Both the position numbers and the translations under genes were made by a program. 64,000 nt of DNA, taken from NCBI RefSeq assembly GCF_013204885.1, contig NZ_JABMKX010000010.1:248001-312000 (forward strand). Reading direction: 5' to 3'. Below the pieces are notes generated by a model, which saw only the letters and a list, made by a program, of their open reading frames with translations, searched no databases and was not told the DNA's origin. Below are positions 53,687-62,541 of the stretch, one piece after another. The DNA is from Paenibacillus tritici (lineage in GTDB: Bacteria > Bacillota > Bacilli > Paenibacillales > Paenibacillaceae). Within the stretch, counting starts at the first letter, position 1, and each line of letters begins with the position of its first letter.

Positions 53687-54673
53687 CTACAGATCCGAAG
53701 CATAGCGGAGGCCGATCTGGGCTCTTGCTTCTTCCATCAGCTCCGCAACCGCCAGGGAATTGGCATGGCTGTTGGTCACGCTCTCCCGGTGTCCGCTTTT
53801 CAGCAGATGAATGAACTCCTGAACCTCATAATACATCGGCTCGTATACCTGCGGCAGTGTAAGCTCTTCGACAGTCCCGTCACGGTAGTGGATCTTGACC
53901 TGATACGGCTGGTTGATCTTGTCGATCACCATCGTCCCGTTCTCTCCCTGAATCTCGGCCGGCAGATAGGAATCCGCAATCTTGGAATGCATAACTACAG
54001 CGTCCATGTCCTTATAGCGCATAACCATACTGCCTTCACCATCTACTCCCGAGGAAAGCATCAGACCTACGGCCTTCACCGAATCCGGCTTGCCGAACAA
54101 GGCGACCATAGGGTACAAGCAATAGATGCCCAGGTCCATCAGCGAACCGTTGGAATATTCAGGATTGAAGGCATTCAGGATGGTCCCCTGACGATAAGCA
54201 TCATATCTGGAGGAGTATTGACAATAACCGGCGAAATACCGCCGTACCTGGCCCAGCTTATATAGATTATCCCGGATAACGCCGAAATTCGGCATAAAGG
54301 TTGATTTCATCGCTTCCATCAGCAGAACATCATTGCTGCGCGCAGCCTCGATCATCGCCTTCAGCTCTCTGCTGTTGGAGGCCGCCGGCTTCTCGCAGAT
54401 CACATGCTTGCCATGGTTCAGACAGATCAATGACTGCTCCGCATGCATGGAATTGGGGCTGGCAATATAGACCGCGTCCACCTCTGCTCCCGATACCATC
54501 TGCTCCAGATCGGTATAGATCGAAGCCCCCGCATACTTAGCGGCAAAAGCCCGGCCCTTCTCCTCTGAGCGGGAGTACACAGCCGTGAGCAGAAACTCCT
54601 CATTCTCAAGTCCCGCTTGAATAAAACGGTCTGTAATCCAGTTAGTCCCTACAACCCCAAAACGAATAGTCAT
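53687..54673 (-). CDS. Gfo/Idh/MocA family oxidoreductase
   Basis: The 328-aa product has the N-terminal Rossmann strand RFGVVGTNWITDRF, EKP motif (ICEKPAASN, about 92-100) and the C-terminal alpha/beta substrate domain (YSNGSLMDLGIYCLYP). It is likely an NAD(P)-dependent dehydrogenase of a sugar or related polyol. Ribosome binding site GGACGGGA. It is co-transcribed with the radical SAM gene. Confidence 0.93.
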   Translation of the reverse strand: MTIRFGVVGTNWITDRFIQAGLENEEFLLTAVYSRSEEKGRAFAAKYAGASIYTDLEQMVSGAEVDAVYIASPNSMHAEQSLICLNHGKHVICEKPAASNSRELKAMIEAARSNDVLLMEAMKSTFMPNFGVIRDNLYKLGQVRRYFAGYCQYSSRYDAYRQGTILNAFNPEYSNGSLMDLGIYCLYPMVALFGKPDSVKAVGLMLSSGVDGEGSMVMRYKDMDAVVMHSKIADSYLPAEIQGENGTMVIDKINQPYQVKIHYRDGTVEELTLPQVYEPMYYEVQEFIHLLKSGHRESVTNSHANSLAVAELMEEARAQIGLRYASDL

Positions 54674-54831
54674 GAATGATCCCGTCCTTTTTTGTAAATA
54701 TAAGATTTTATATGTTTCCCATGATCAACGTATACTAATACTGCGCTATAACAGCTATTTTCTCACTCCGTGGTAGGTATGTCCACTTTTCCGCCGTAAT
54801 TTCCGACAAATTCCGCTAGATTTCGCTTGTG

Positions 54832-54863
54832 AAAAAAAGCACCTGCATAAATAGAGGCGCTTT
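54832..54863 (-). terminator. Second terminator after threonine synthase gene
   Basis: On the minus strand AAAGCGCCT pairs with AGGTGCTTT before a T run. It backs up the nearer terminator. Confidence 0.65.
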
Positions 54864-54893
54864 GTCTTTCATGAGTCTTTTATCCTAAGCATA

Positions 54894-54932
54894 AACAAAC
54901 AGCCCAGCTCTACTCGGAGCCGGGCTGTTTGT
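54894..54932 (-). terminator. Terminator after threonine synthase gene
   Basis: On the minus strand AACAAACAGCCCGGCTC pairs with GAGCTGGGCTGTTTGTT (one G-T pair). It lies about 40 nt beyond the stop. Confidence 0.85.
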
Positions 54933-54972
54933 TACTATTCAGACGGCGAGTCACTCCAGACCCGCAGCTATT

Positions 54973-56361
54973 CTAACCGTAAAAAGCCTGAAGCTGGCAT
55001 ACAATCTCCGCCTTGTCATGATCGACCACGACCTGATGCTGCGGCTGCTCGAACAGGGCAGCAATCTGCGCCGGGAATTCCTGCTTGATGCCGGTCAGGG
55101 CAATCGCCTCGTCGAACTTGGCCGGATGTGCCGTAGCGAAGGCAATGCTCGTCTCCTCCGGGGTGCTGAACTTCTCATACGCTGCTACGCCGCAGGCGGT
55201 ATGCGGGTCCAGCAGGTAGCCGTATTCCTGCTCGTATCTGCCGATGGTCTCCAGGCACTGTGCGTTCTTCACGCCCAGCGCGGAGAAATCTTCCTGCACG
55301 CGGGCGAACAGCTCGCCGTCCACAGTAATGGCGCCCTCGCTCTGCAAGGCTGCCATATACGCGGACAGCTTCTCCGCATCCCCGTCCAGCAGATAATACA
55401 GATAGCGTTCGAAATTGCTCGCTACCTGGATATCCATCGACGGGCTGTAGGTGCCTGTGAAGCTGCCCGGTTTGTATTCGCCGGTGACGACGAACCGTTC
55501 GAGAATGTTGTTCTCATTGGTGGCGATGATCAGCTTGTGGATCGGCAGTCCCATTCGCTGCGCCAGGAAGCCTGAGAAAATATTGCCGAAGTTGCCCGAA
55601 GGCACGCTGATATTCACTTTTTTGCGGTCACTGCCTTCAAGCTGGAGATACGCATAGAAATAATAGACCGACTGCGCCAGAATACGCACGAAGTTGATCG
55701 AGTTGATCGCCCGCAGGTGATACCGCCCTTTGAAGTCGAGATCGGCGAACAGCTCCTTGATAATCTTCTGACAGTCGTCGAAATTGCCCTCCACGGACAG
55801 ATTCAGCACGTTGCTGTCATCCACGGTGGTCATTTGCAGCTCCTGCACCTTGCTGACCTTACCGTGCGGATGAAGGATACAGATCTTGATGCCTTCCTTG
55901 CCGCGGACACCCTGGATGGCAGCCGCTCCGGTATCGCCGGAGGTTGCGCCGAGAATGTGGATAATCTCGCCCCGCACCTTGGCAATGTAGGAGTACAGCT
56001 CACCCATGAACTGCAGTGCCACATCCTTGAAGGCAAACGTCGGCCCGTGGAACAGCTCCAGTACATACAGGGAATCATTCACCCGGTGCAGCGGCGTAAC
56101 CTCCGGGGCGCGGAAATTGCCGTAGCTGGTGTAGACCATTTTTTTCAAGTCATCGTAGGGAATTTCATCATTGGTATAGTAGGAGAAAATCTCAAGGAAC
56201 AGCTCCTGAAAGCTCAGGCTTCTCCATTCCTCCAGCTTCTCAGGGGAAATTACCGGAATCTGAGCAGGAACCATCAACCCGCCGTCATCCGCCAGCCCCA
56301 TCAGAACCGTATCAATAAAGCCTCTGGCTGCCACCTTGCCTCTTGTGCTTATATACTCCAT
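54973..56361 (-). CDS. thrC: Threonine synthase
   Basis: The 462-aa product converts O-phosphohomoserine to threonine with pyridoxal phosphate. The PLP lysine is K112 in GPTFAFKDVALQ. The N-terminal STRG and the phosphate-binding SVPSGNFGNI are also visible. The length and STRG start place it in the longer class found in E. coli and yeast, not the ~350-aa B. subtilis type. AGGAGG lies upstream of the ATG. No hom or thrB gene is adjacent, and no T-box was seen in the leader. Confidence 0.95.
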   Translation of the reverse strand: MEYISTRGKVAARGFIDTVLMGLADDGGLMVPAQIPVISPEKLEEWRSLSFQELFLEIFSYYTNDEIPYDDLKKMVYTSYGNFRAPEVTPLHRVNDSLYVLELFHGPTFAFKDVALQFMGELYSYIAKVRGEIIHILGATSGDTGAAAIQGVRGKEGIKICILHPHGKVSKVQELQMTTVDDSNVLNLSVEGNFDDCQKIIKELFADLDFKGRYHLRAINSINFVRILAQSVYYFYAYLQLEGSDRKKVNISVPSGNFGNIFSGFLAQRMGLPIHKLIIATNENNILERFVVTGEYKPGSFTGTYSPSMDIQVASNFERYLYYLLDGDAEKLSAYMAALQSEGAITVDGELFARVQEDFSALGVKNAQCLETIGRYEQEYGYLLDPHTACGVAAYEKFSTPEETSIAFATAHPAKFDEAIALTGIKQEFPAQIAALFEQPQHQVVVDHDKAEIVCQLQAFYG

Positions 56362-56498
56362 GCCTGCCTCATCCTCCTGAACCCCTCTTTAATTTACTCT
56401 ACATAGTACCACGTTTACGCGCTAAAGTCCGCATATTCTATTCAAAATGATGGTTAGCTGTTGGCGCTTGTCTATCTTTTCATGGGACGCGCTTCATG

Positions 56499-56993
56499 TT
56501 ATTTGTTCTGAAGCTCTTTCCAGACGGTCTTGTTGCTGTACTTCTTCTCCGTACTGACATCCTGGCCGAACCATTCCGGGGCGGTGAAGCTCTCCGCTTC
56601 CTCCAGTGAATCGAATTCAACCTCCAGCACCGTGAGCTCGAGCTGCGTGTACAGATCTATCTCCACAGTGGTGTTGTTCCATACGCCTGTAATACGGGTT
56701 TTGACCAGCGGAACTGCCTTCATTGCCTCAATCATCTGGTTATAAATACCGGCAGAGATGGCATATTCGATCTCCTGGCGGCTAATGCCCTTGCCATCCT
56801 TGAATGTATGTGTGTAAGTAACCTCACCTGTATCCAGATCGGTTATCTTGCGCACCCGCAGCTCCTGTCCGTCTTCAATCGCGAGATAAGTCTGGTCAAT
56901 GCTGTGACGGGTCTGCACCTTCAACTGTCCTTCTTGAATCAGCCGCTCCGGGTATTCCGGCAGCAGGAATTTGCGTTCGATCTCCATAGCCAT
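56499..56993 (-). CDS. CYTH-domain protein
   Basis: A 164-aa product starting with the ExExK signature (E4, E6, K8), followed by alternating charged beta strands (QELRVRKI, VTYTHTFKDGKGISRQEIEY, TVEIDLYTQLELTVLEVEF) that line a triphosphate tunnel. CYTH proteins hydrolyse triphosphates or cyclise ATP with metal ions. Its length fits a single-domain member. It is an isolated gene with AGGAG upstream. Confidence 0.93.
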   Translation of the reverse strand: MAMEIERKFLLPEYPERLIQEGQLKVQTRHSIDQTYLAIEDGQELRVRKITDLDTGEVTYTHTFKDGKGISRQEIEYAISAGIYNQMIEAMKAVPLVKTRITGVWNNTTVEIDLYTQLELTVLEVEFDSLEEAESFTAPEWFGQDVSTEKKYSNKTVWKELQNK

Positions 56994-57103
56994 GCTGTTT
57001 CTCTCCTCTGTGTGCGAGCGCTAATGTTACATATTATTTATCATCATAGGGGCGGGTTCTGCGCAAGTCAACCGGAACTGATGGATTCACGGCTGAGAAC
57101 TTA

Positions 57104-57448
57104 CTAACCCTTTCGTTCGCTTAGTACATGTATATTATTGGCTCCCCAGGCCACAATGTCTTCAATGAGCGGAACTAATTCCTTACCGGATGGAGTGAGA
57201 GAATACTCCACGCGCGGAGGCACCTCATTATACTGCTCACGATGGATAATTCCGTTGTCTATGAGGTCTTTGAGGCAATTTGTTAATGTGGTCCCTGTGA
57301 TGCCGGGCAGCCTTCTTTTTAATTCGTTATACCGGATCGGCTCGCCTTCGCTTAGAAAAGCCAGAATAGGCAGATTCCATTTCCCGCTGATGACATGAAA
57401 AGCAAAAGTGGCAGGACACAGCTCCGCCAGATTAAATTCATATTTCAT
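57104..57448 (-). CDS. HxlR-family transcription regulator
   Basis: The 114-aa product has a GGAGGGG ribosome binding site. It has the winged-helix pattern of HxlR proteins: ISGKWNLPILAFLSEG, RYNELKRRLPGITGTTLTNC, REQYNEVPPRVEYSLTPSGK. A single cysteine near the N-terminus (C11) is often the thiol sensor in this family. It is divergent from the DsbA/SpxH-like gene, with dyad sites between them, so it probably controls that gene and itself. Confidence 0.94.
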   Translation of the reverse strand: MKYEFNLAELCPATFAFHVISGKWNLPILAFLSEGEPIRYNELKRRLPGITGTTLTNCLKDLIDNGIIHREQYNEVPPRVEYSLTPSGKELVPLIEDIVAWGANNIHVLSERKG

Positions 57449-57471
57449 CCAGACCCCTCCTTAGGTATATT

Positions 57472-57506
57472 TAGTATACTAGGTATTAAAAACAATAGTA
57501 CTTGTT
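57472..57506. promoter_or_regulatory. Candidate HxlR operator
   Basis: Two dyads lie in the divergent gap: TAGTATACTA at 57472-57481 and AACAATAGTACTTGTT at 57491-57506. Both share a TAGTA core, as expected for sites of one dimeric regulator. Confidence 0.5.
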
Positions 57507-57619
57507 AATATTGTTACAGCTATTATAATCATACTCAAGTAGAAACGGCTACGATATCCTTTGGAAGGACGGCATACGTTTCAGCTACACTTTAAAAGAA
57601 AGCGAGGTAGCAGCAACTT

Positions 57620-58537
57620 ATGAATACTAACCCAATGATCTGTGATCTTAAGACGGGTGTATGTGGTGTCGGCGAAGAGGACGAACATACCCAAATGATA
57701 GATTTCAACCCGCAGCAGCCTGCTATTACTCTTTATTATGCTACAGATCCGATTTGTTCACACTGCTGGGCGATTGAGCCTACCCTGAACCGGTTCATCC
57801 GGCAATATGGTCAATACTTCAAAGTACAGCTCCTTATGGGCGGATTATTGGCTGGCTGGAACGGCTTCGCGGACCGTGCGAACGGCATACAGCAGCCTGC
57901 TGATGTGGCAGGACATTGGAAGGAAGTCGGGGAACATTACCGGATGCCCATTGACGGTACCTTGTGGCTGAGCAATCCGGTCCAGTCCTCCTATCCTCCC
58001 TCCAGAGTGTTCAAAGTCATTCAGAGCAGCCATCCGGGGAACGAACATGCCTTCCTGCGGCGTGCAAGAGAAGCCGTCTTCGTGTTCAACCGGAATATTG
58101 GAGAAGAGCAGGTGCTCATTGATATTGTGAACGGGCTTGGATTACCCGGTGATGACATCGTTCAGGCCTCCGCGCTTGAGGCGGCGCAGGATCTGCTGGA
58201 GGAAGACTTCCAGAGAGTGGCCCAGCTCGGCGTACGCGGCTTCCCGACTCTCGTCATGGTCAATGAAGAGAACAAAGGCGTGAAGCTCGTGGGCTCCCGG
58301 ACCCTGCAAAACTACGTGGATGCACTGCAGCAGTTAACCACAACACCCCTTATTCCAGCCGCTGTCCCGGCGCTGCCGGAGTTGATGGCCGAGGGGCACC
58401 TTCTCTTCGCCCGGGAAATCGAGGTCATGTACGATATAGAGCAGCAGGAAGTCGAGGACTTCACCGCCGCAGCGCTTCCTGCGCAAACTTATCACACTAA
58501 GCATATCTTGAATGAACTGTACATCGAACCTGCCTGA
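57620..58537 (+). CDS. DsbA-family thioredoxin-fold protein, SpxH/FrnE-like
   Basis: The 305-aa product has the active-site motif C46-S-H-C49 in ATDPICSHCWAIEP, the form seen in SpxH (YjbH) and FrnE proteins. A conserved GVRGFPTLVMV supplies the cis-Pro. An extra CxxxxxxC pair (C8, C15) sits at the N-terminus. There is no signal peptide, so it acts in the cytoplasm, either as a dithiol oxidoreductase or as a ClpXP adaptor for Spx turnover. The divergent HxlR gene points to thiol- or electrophile-stress control. Confidence 0.88.
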   Translation: MNTNPMICDLKTGVCGVGEEDEHTQMIDFNPQQPAITLYYATDPICSHCWAIEPTLNRFIRQYGQYFKVQLLMGGLLAGWNGFADRANGIQQPADVAGHWKEVGEHYRMPIDGTLWLSNPVQSSYPPSRVFKVIQSSHPGNEHAFLRRAREAVFVFNRNIGEEQVLIDIVNGLGLPGDDIVQASALEAAQDLLEEDFQRVAQLGVRGFPTLVMVNEENKGVKLVGSRTLQNYVDALQQLTTTPLIPAAVPALPELMAEGHLLFAREIEVMYDIEQQEVEDFTAAALPAQTYHTKHILNELYIEPA

Positions 58538-58553
58538 AGGAGTAGAGCCGTAG

Positions 58554-58661
58554 CACAAGCATGGAGCCAGACTCACAAGCATAGAGCCGGACTCACAAGC
58601 CCATTCGGCGGAACCGCCAGGAACAACCTGGGAACAGTCAGGGGACAGCCTGGGAACAGTC
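58554..58661. repeat. Short direct repeats after the SpxH-like gene
   Basis: CACAAGC recurs at 58554, 58574 and 58594 as part of a 20-bp tandem unit. CCTGGGAACAGTC occurs at 58627 and 58649. Confidence 0.7.
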
Positions 58662-58691
58662 GTGTGTTCACATGCGAACCCTATTTCCAGA

Positions 58692-58731
58692 AAAAGCAGC
58701 GCTCCTCCAGTTATCTGGGGAGCGCTGCTTT
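58692..58731. terminator. Hairpin terminator downstream of SpxH-like gene
   Basis: AAAGCAGCGCTCC pairs with GGGAGCGCTGCTTT. The plus-strand T run is short and the minus-strand one is better, so it may mainly stop transcripts coming from the array side. Confidence 0.7.
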
Positions 58732-58816
58732 GCGTTAAACGCAGAGGATATAGCGGGCAGGCTTCTAGCCGCTCCTCATCTGCCAGCGACACCGGCGTAT
58801 GCCCACTTCCGACAAA

Positions 58817-59581
58817 TTCAGAGGGATTTTTCCCTCTCCTTCCGGCGTATTGCACACTTCCGGCAAATTCAGAGGGATTTATCCCTCTCCTTCCGGCGTA
58901 TCTCCCACTTCCGGCAGATTCAGAGGGATTTATCCCTCTCCTTCCGGCGTATCTCCCACTTCCGGCAGATTCAGAGGGATTTATCCCTCTCCTCCCGGCG
59001 TATCGCCCACTTCCGGCAGATTCAGAGGGATTTATCCCTCTCCTTCCGGCGTATTGCCCACTTCTGGAAAGTTAAGGTTCACTTTTACTCCTCCTTCCCG
59101 CCTGACGCCCTCTTCCAGCAAATTCAGGTACACTTCTGCTCCTCACTCCAGCCTGACGCCCACTTCCGGCAGATTCAGAGGGATTTTCCCCTCTCCTTGC
59201 GGCGTATCGACCGCTGCCGGTGGATTCAGAGGGATTTATCCCTCTCCTTCCGGCGTATCGCCCACTTCCAGCAAATTCAGAGGGATTTATCCCTCTCCTT
59301 GCGGCGTATTTGCCCACTTCCCGCAGATTCAGAGGGACTTATCCCTCTCCTTGCGGCGTATTGCTCACTTCTGGCAAATTTAGGTGCACTTCTGCTCCTC
59401 ACTCCAGCCTGACGCCCGCCTCCAACAAATTAAGGTGCACTTCTGCCCCTCCTTCCCACCTGACGCTCACTTCCAACAAATTAAGGTGCACTTCTGCTCC
59501 TCACTCCCGCCTGACGCCCACTTCCAACAAATTAAGGTGCACTTCTGCCCCTCCTTCCGCCTGACGCCCGCTTTCGGCACC
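58817..59581. repeat. 51-bp tandem array 3 (15 units, two sequence types)
   Basis: Units start every 51 bp from 58817 (one step of 52 near 59328). Type A has TTCAGAGGGATTTATCCCTC, a small hairpin GAGGGA/TCCCTC, and ends with CCCACTTCCGGCAGA. Type B has AAATTAAGGTGCACTTCTGC and TGACGCCCACTTCC. Order: five A, two B, four A, four B. It occupies most of the ~1.2-kb gap between the SpxH-like and beta-mannosidase genes. The open frames across it lack start signals. Confidence 0.93.
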
Positions 59582-59735
59582 CCAATGTTTCCACGCAGCA
59601 AAAAGAACAGCAACAGAGGAAGCCCAAGTATCCCCGGCTCCCTCTATTGCTGTTCAGTTATCAGCGTTGAGCCGGTAGCAGGACAGACTTGCGCACCTGC
59701 TATACCTGCTCCTAGCTTCCTGCATCACCCGAAGG

Positions 59736-62315
59736 CTAGATATAATCCGCCATCGAGCGGACCACAAGTCCGGCCGGTGCCGCGGGCGTGAAGTTCGCTC
59801 CGCCGGTGCCACCGCCTCTCAGCAGGAATTCCACGGTCTTCGGCTCGCCCGGCAGCAGGTCGAAGAAGTTGTCGGAGAATATCCCCTCTTCTTCTACAGT
59901 CAAATGCACGCCCCGCGCCAGCACATCGCTGCTCAGCGTGAAGTTCTTCCCGGCGCTGCCCGGCACCTCCGTCACCGTGATCACCGGCTTGCTCAGCGGA
60001 ATATCCTTAGCTGCCACGAAGTAATGCTCCTTACGCTCTAGCACCTGCCTGCCCTCCAGCACTTCTCCTCGCTCCAGCACCTGCCCGCCCTCCAGCAGGG
60101 TAGCTACCAGCAGCACTTGAGCCGGGTCCCGGCCCTCCAGCAGTTCAGCAACCGGCAGCGTCAATACTACCGCTGCCGAATCCGCAGCCAATGTTACCGG
60201 CTGCGACCATTCCCGCAGCAGCGCGCCGCTGAAGTCATGGAGCCGGACCACCAGCTCGCCGTCCAGCGCCTGACGCCGGTCGGAGATGGCGTGAACCTTG
60301 AGTGACTCCGCGTCTGTGCCGTCAATGGACAGCAGCACTTCCTTGAAGCTCCGGCGCACCGTGTATTGCAACGCCTTCCAGCGCCCGTAGTAGTCCATGC
60401 CCGCCCAGGAAGCTACCGGCCAGCAGTCATTCATCTGCCAGTACAGCGTGCCCATGCAATATGGCTTGTTCCGGCGGTGGCTCTCAATCGCCATACGGAT
60501 GGCCTCTGCCTGAAGCACCTGGCTCATGTAGAGGAAGCCCCGGAAGTCCTTCGGCTGCGGCAGATACATATCCATATATTCCTTGATCAGCTGATTGCCG
60601 CGTCCGTTCTTCTGATGGGCCAGCATGACCTTGGACTCCAGCGCCAGCTCCTCTTCTTCCGCATAACTCAGTACCGACTTCAGCTCGGGGAAGGACTGGA
60701 AGCCATACTCACTCATGAAGCGGCCCACCTTAAGGTTATAGTTCTCGAACGGCTCTATCCCGTGCCATACGCCCCAGTAGTGGATATCTCCTTCACCCAT
60801 AATCCGCGTAGCGTGCTGATCCTGACCACGGGTTAACTCGCGCAGCGGGGAGGACGGCCAGTAATCCATACCCGGATGATTCGCGGCAACGGCCTCGGGC
60901 AGAATCTTGTGGAAGATTTCTTCATACGCGGCCCACAAGGTCTGGCGGATATCAGCACTCAGCTTCTCTTTCCAGCCCCAGCCCATATGCTCCTCATACT
61001 GCGACCAGGCCGAGTCAATCTCATTGTTCCCGCACCATACAGCAATAGAAGGGTGATTGCGCAATCGGCGGACGTTATATACCGCTTCCTCGCGGATATT
61101 ATTCAGGAACGGCTCATCCCCCGGATACATGCTGCACGCGAACATGAAGTCCTGCCAGACCAGCAGCCCGTACTCATCACACAGCCGGTAGAACACTTCC
61201 TCTTCATAGAATCCGCCGCCCCACACACGCAGCATATTCATATTGGATTCCACTGCCGTAGCAATCTCATGGCGGTAGCGTTCTTCCGTAACCTCAGTGA
61301 TGAAACTATCATTCGGAATATGATTAGCCCCCTTGGCGAAGACCGGCACCCCGTTCAGCTCAAAATGGAACGAAGCCCCATGCTCATCCGGCTTCCGGAC
61401 CAGCTTGATGTCCCGCAGCCCTGTCGTAACTTCCGACACGGCCACAGCTTCCTCCCCCTGCAGCAGCTCTGCACGGAATTGGTACAGTTCAGGTAGACCC
61501 AGCCCGTTACACCACCACAGGCGCGGACTGTCAACAACCAGCTCCAGCTCCAACTGCTGCTTGCCCGGAACAAGCGTAACCGCCTTCATCCATTCCTGCC
61601 CTTCGGCGCTCACGCGCAGCAGCCCGCTCCAGGCTTCCGGGGCATCTACTTCGACCAATGCCGTCAGCCGCGCTTCCTTCACGCTCACCGCATTCTGACG
61701 AATGTACAGATTCTGAATATCCGCAAGGTCCCGGCCTGTAAGCACCGCTTCACGCCAGATGCCGCTGGTCAGGAATCTCGGTCCCCAGTCCCAGCCGTAG
61801 TGATACGGCGCTTTGCGGGCGAACACACTGATCCGCTGCTCCTGAAGCCCGCCCAGCTCAGACTGGTCATTCGGTGCCGGCAGATCGTAACCCAGCTGTG
61901 CCAGCTTCGGCAGATCCTCAGTCACCACCGAGCGGAATACAATGCGGATCTCATTCTCTCCGGCCTGTAGCAGACCTTTCACATTCACAGTCCAGGAGCG
62001 GAACATGTTGTCCGCCGACAGCGCATGAACGTGATTCACATATACATCGGCATACGTATCCAGCCCGGAGAATGCAAGCTCCGTGACCGCCAGCGTCTGC
62101 CATGCCTCTTCTAAGGTCAATACCGTTCTGTATTCCCAGTTCTTCTTGTCGATCCATTGCAGGTCATGCTCATTGGTTCCATAAAAGGGTTGTTCAATTA
62201 CTCCGTTCCGGAGCAGATCCGTATGTACCGTTCCCGGTACTATCGCTGGAAGCCACGCTTCATCCCCGCAGGCTCTAAATTCCCAGTTCGTCAGGCCGAT
62301 TTGCAGTCGTTTCAT
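59736..62315 (-). CDS. GH2 beta-mannosidase
   Basis: The start is the ATG at 62315 just after TAGGAGG; longer readings have none. The 859-aa product has the GH2 jelly-roll N-terminus (IGLTNWEFRACGDEAWLPAIV), the sugar-binding KAPYHYGWDWGPR, acid/base E432 in WCGNNE and nucleophile E536 in MSEYGFQSFP, typical of family 2 beta-mannosidases. No signal peptide is seen. The C-terminal part carries a short internal duplication (LEGGQVLERGEVLEGRQVLE), which looks like a recent slippage insertion. It is divergent from a sugar-binding lipoprotein gene, suggesting use of manno-oligosaccharides. Confidence 0.94.
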   Translation of the reverse strand: MKRLQIGLTNWEFRACGDEAWLPAIVPGTVHTDLLRNGVIEQPFYGTNEHDLQWIDKKNWEYRTVLTLEEAWQTLAVTELAFSGLDTYADVYVNHVHALSADNMFRSWTVNVKGLLQAGENEIRIVFRSVVTEDLPKLAQLGYDLPAPNDQSELGGLQEQRISVFARKAPYHYGWDWGPRFLTSGIWREAVLTGRDLADIQNLYIRQNAVSVKEARLTALVEVDAPEAWSGLLRVSAEGQEWMKAVTLVPGKQQLELELVVDSPRLWWCNGLGLPELYQFRAELLQGEEAVAVSEVTTGLRDIKLVRKPDEHGASFHFELNGVPVFAKGANHIPNDSFITEVTEERYRHEIATAVESNMNMLRVWGGGFYEEEVFYRLCDEYGLLVWQDFMFACSMYPGDEPFLNNIREEAVYNVRRLRNHPSIAVWCGNNEIDSAWSQYEEHMGWGWKEKLSADIRQTLWAAYEEIFHKILPEAVAANHPGMDYWPSSPLRELTRGQDQHATRIMGEGDIHYWGVWHGIEPFENYNLKVGRFMSEYGFQSFPELKSVLSYAEEEELALESKVMLAHQKNGRGNQLIKEYMDMYLPQPKDFRGFLYMSQVLQAEAIRMAIESHRRNKPYCMGTLYWQMNDCWPVASWAGMDYYGRWKALQYTVRRSFKEVLLSIDGTDAESLKVHAISDRRQALDGELVVRLHDFSGALLREWSQPVTLAADSAAVVLTLPVAELLEGRDPAQVLLVATLLEGGQVLERGEVLEGRQVLERKEHYFVAAKDIPLSKPVITVTEVPGSAGKNFTLSSDVLARGVHLTVEEEGIFSDNFFDLLPGEPKTVEFLLRGGGTGGANFTPAAPAGLVVRSMADYI

Positions 62316-62493
62316 AAATCCTCCTAAAAGTTTGGATAGCATACCATGAAGTTCTGACACTCCTACGCTGTAACTACCATCATTATATTTTGTTATTTTA
62401 TTGTTAGCAGTACCTTTATTATAATCTGATAAACAGAACAAATAAAGACAATAAATAATAAATGAACGCATTTATCCTAGCGTGAAATCAAGC

Positions 62494-62518
62494 TATACTA
62501 ATCATGTAAACGCTAACA
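62494..62518 (+). promoter_or_regulatory. -10 box with overlapping cre-like site
   Basis: TATACT (62494-62499) is a good -10 box. TGTAAACGCTAACA at 62505-62518 fits the catabolite-responsive element consensus and would cover the transcription start, the usual position for CcpA repression. A LacI-family local regulator could use the same site. The -35 box is weak. Confidence 0.6.
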
Positions 62519-62541
62519 ATAAACGAAAAGGGGACTGAACA

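Noticed and set aside
56362..56498. T-box or other leader near the threonine synthase gene
   Set aside because: The region upstream of the start (above 56361) is about 135 nt and shows no T-box motif or terminator/antiterminator pair.
58662..59564. Repeat-encoded proteins (up to 246 aa) across array 3
   Set aside because: The frames follow from the 51-bp period, overlap each other and lack ribosome binding sites.
32482..59581. CRISPR arrays
   Set aside because: Units are contiguous with no unique spacers, and no cas genes are present.
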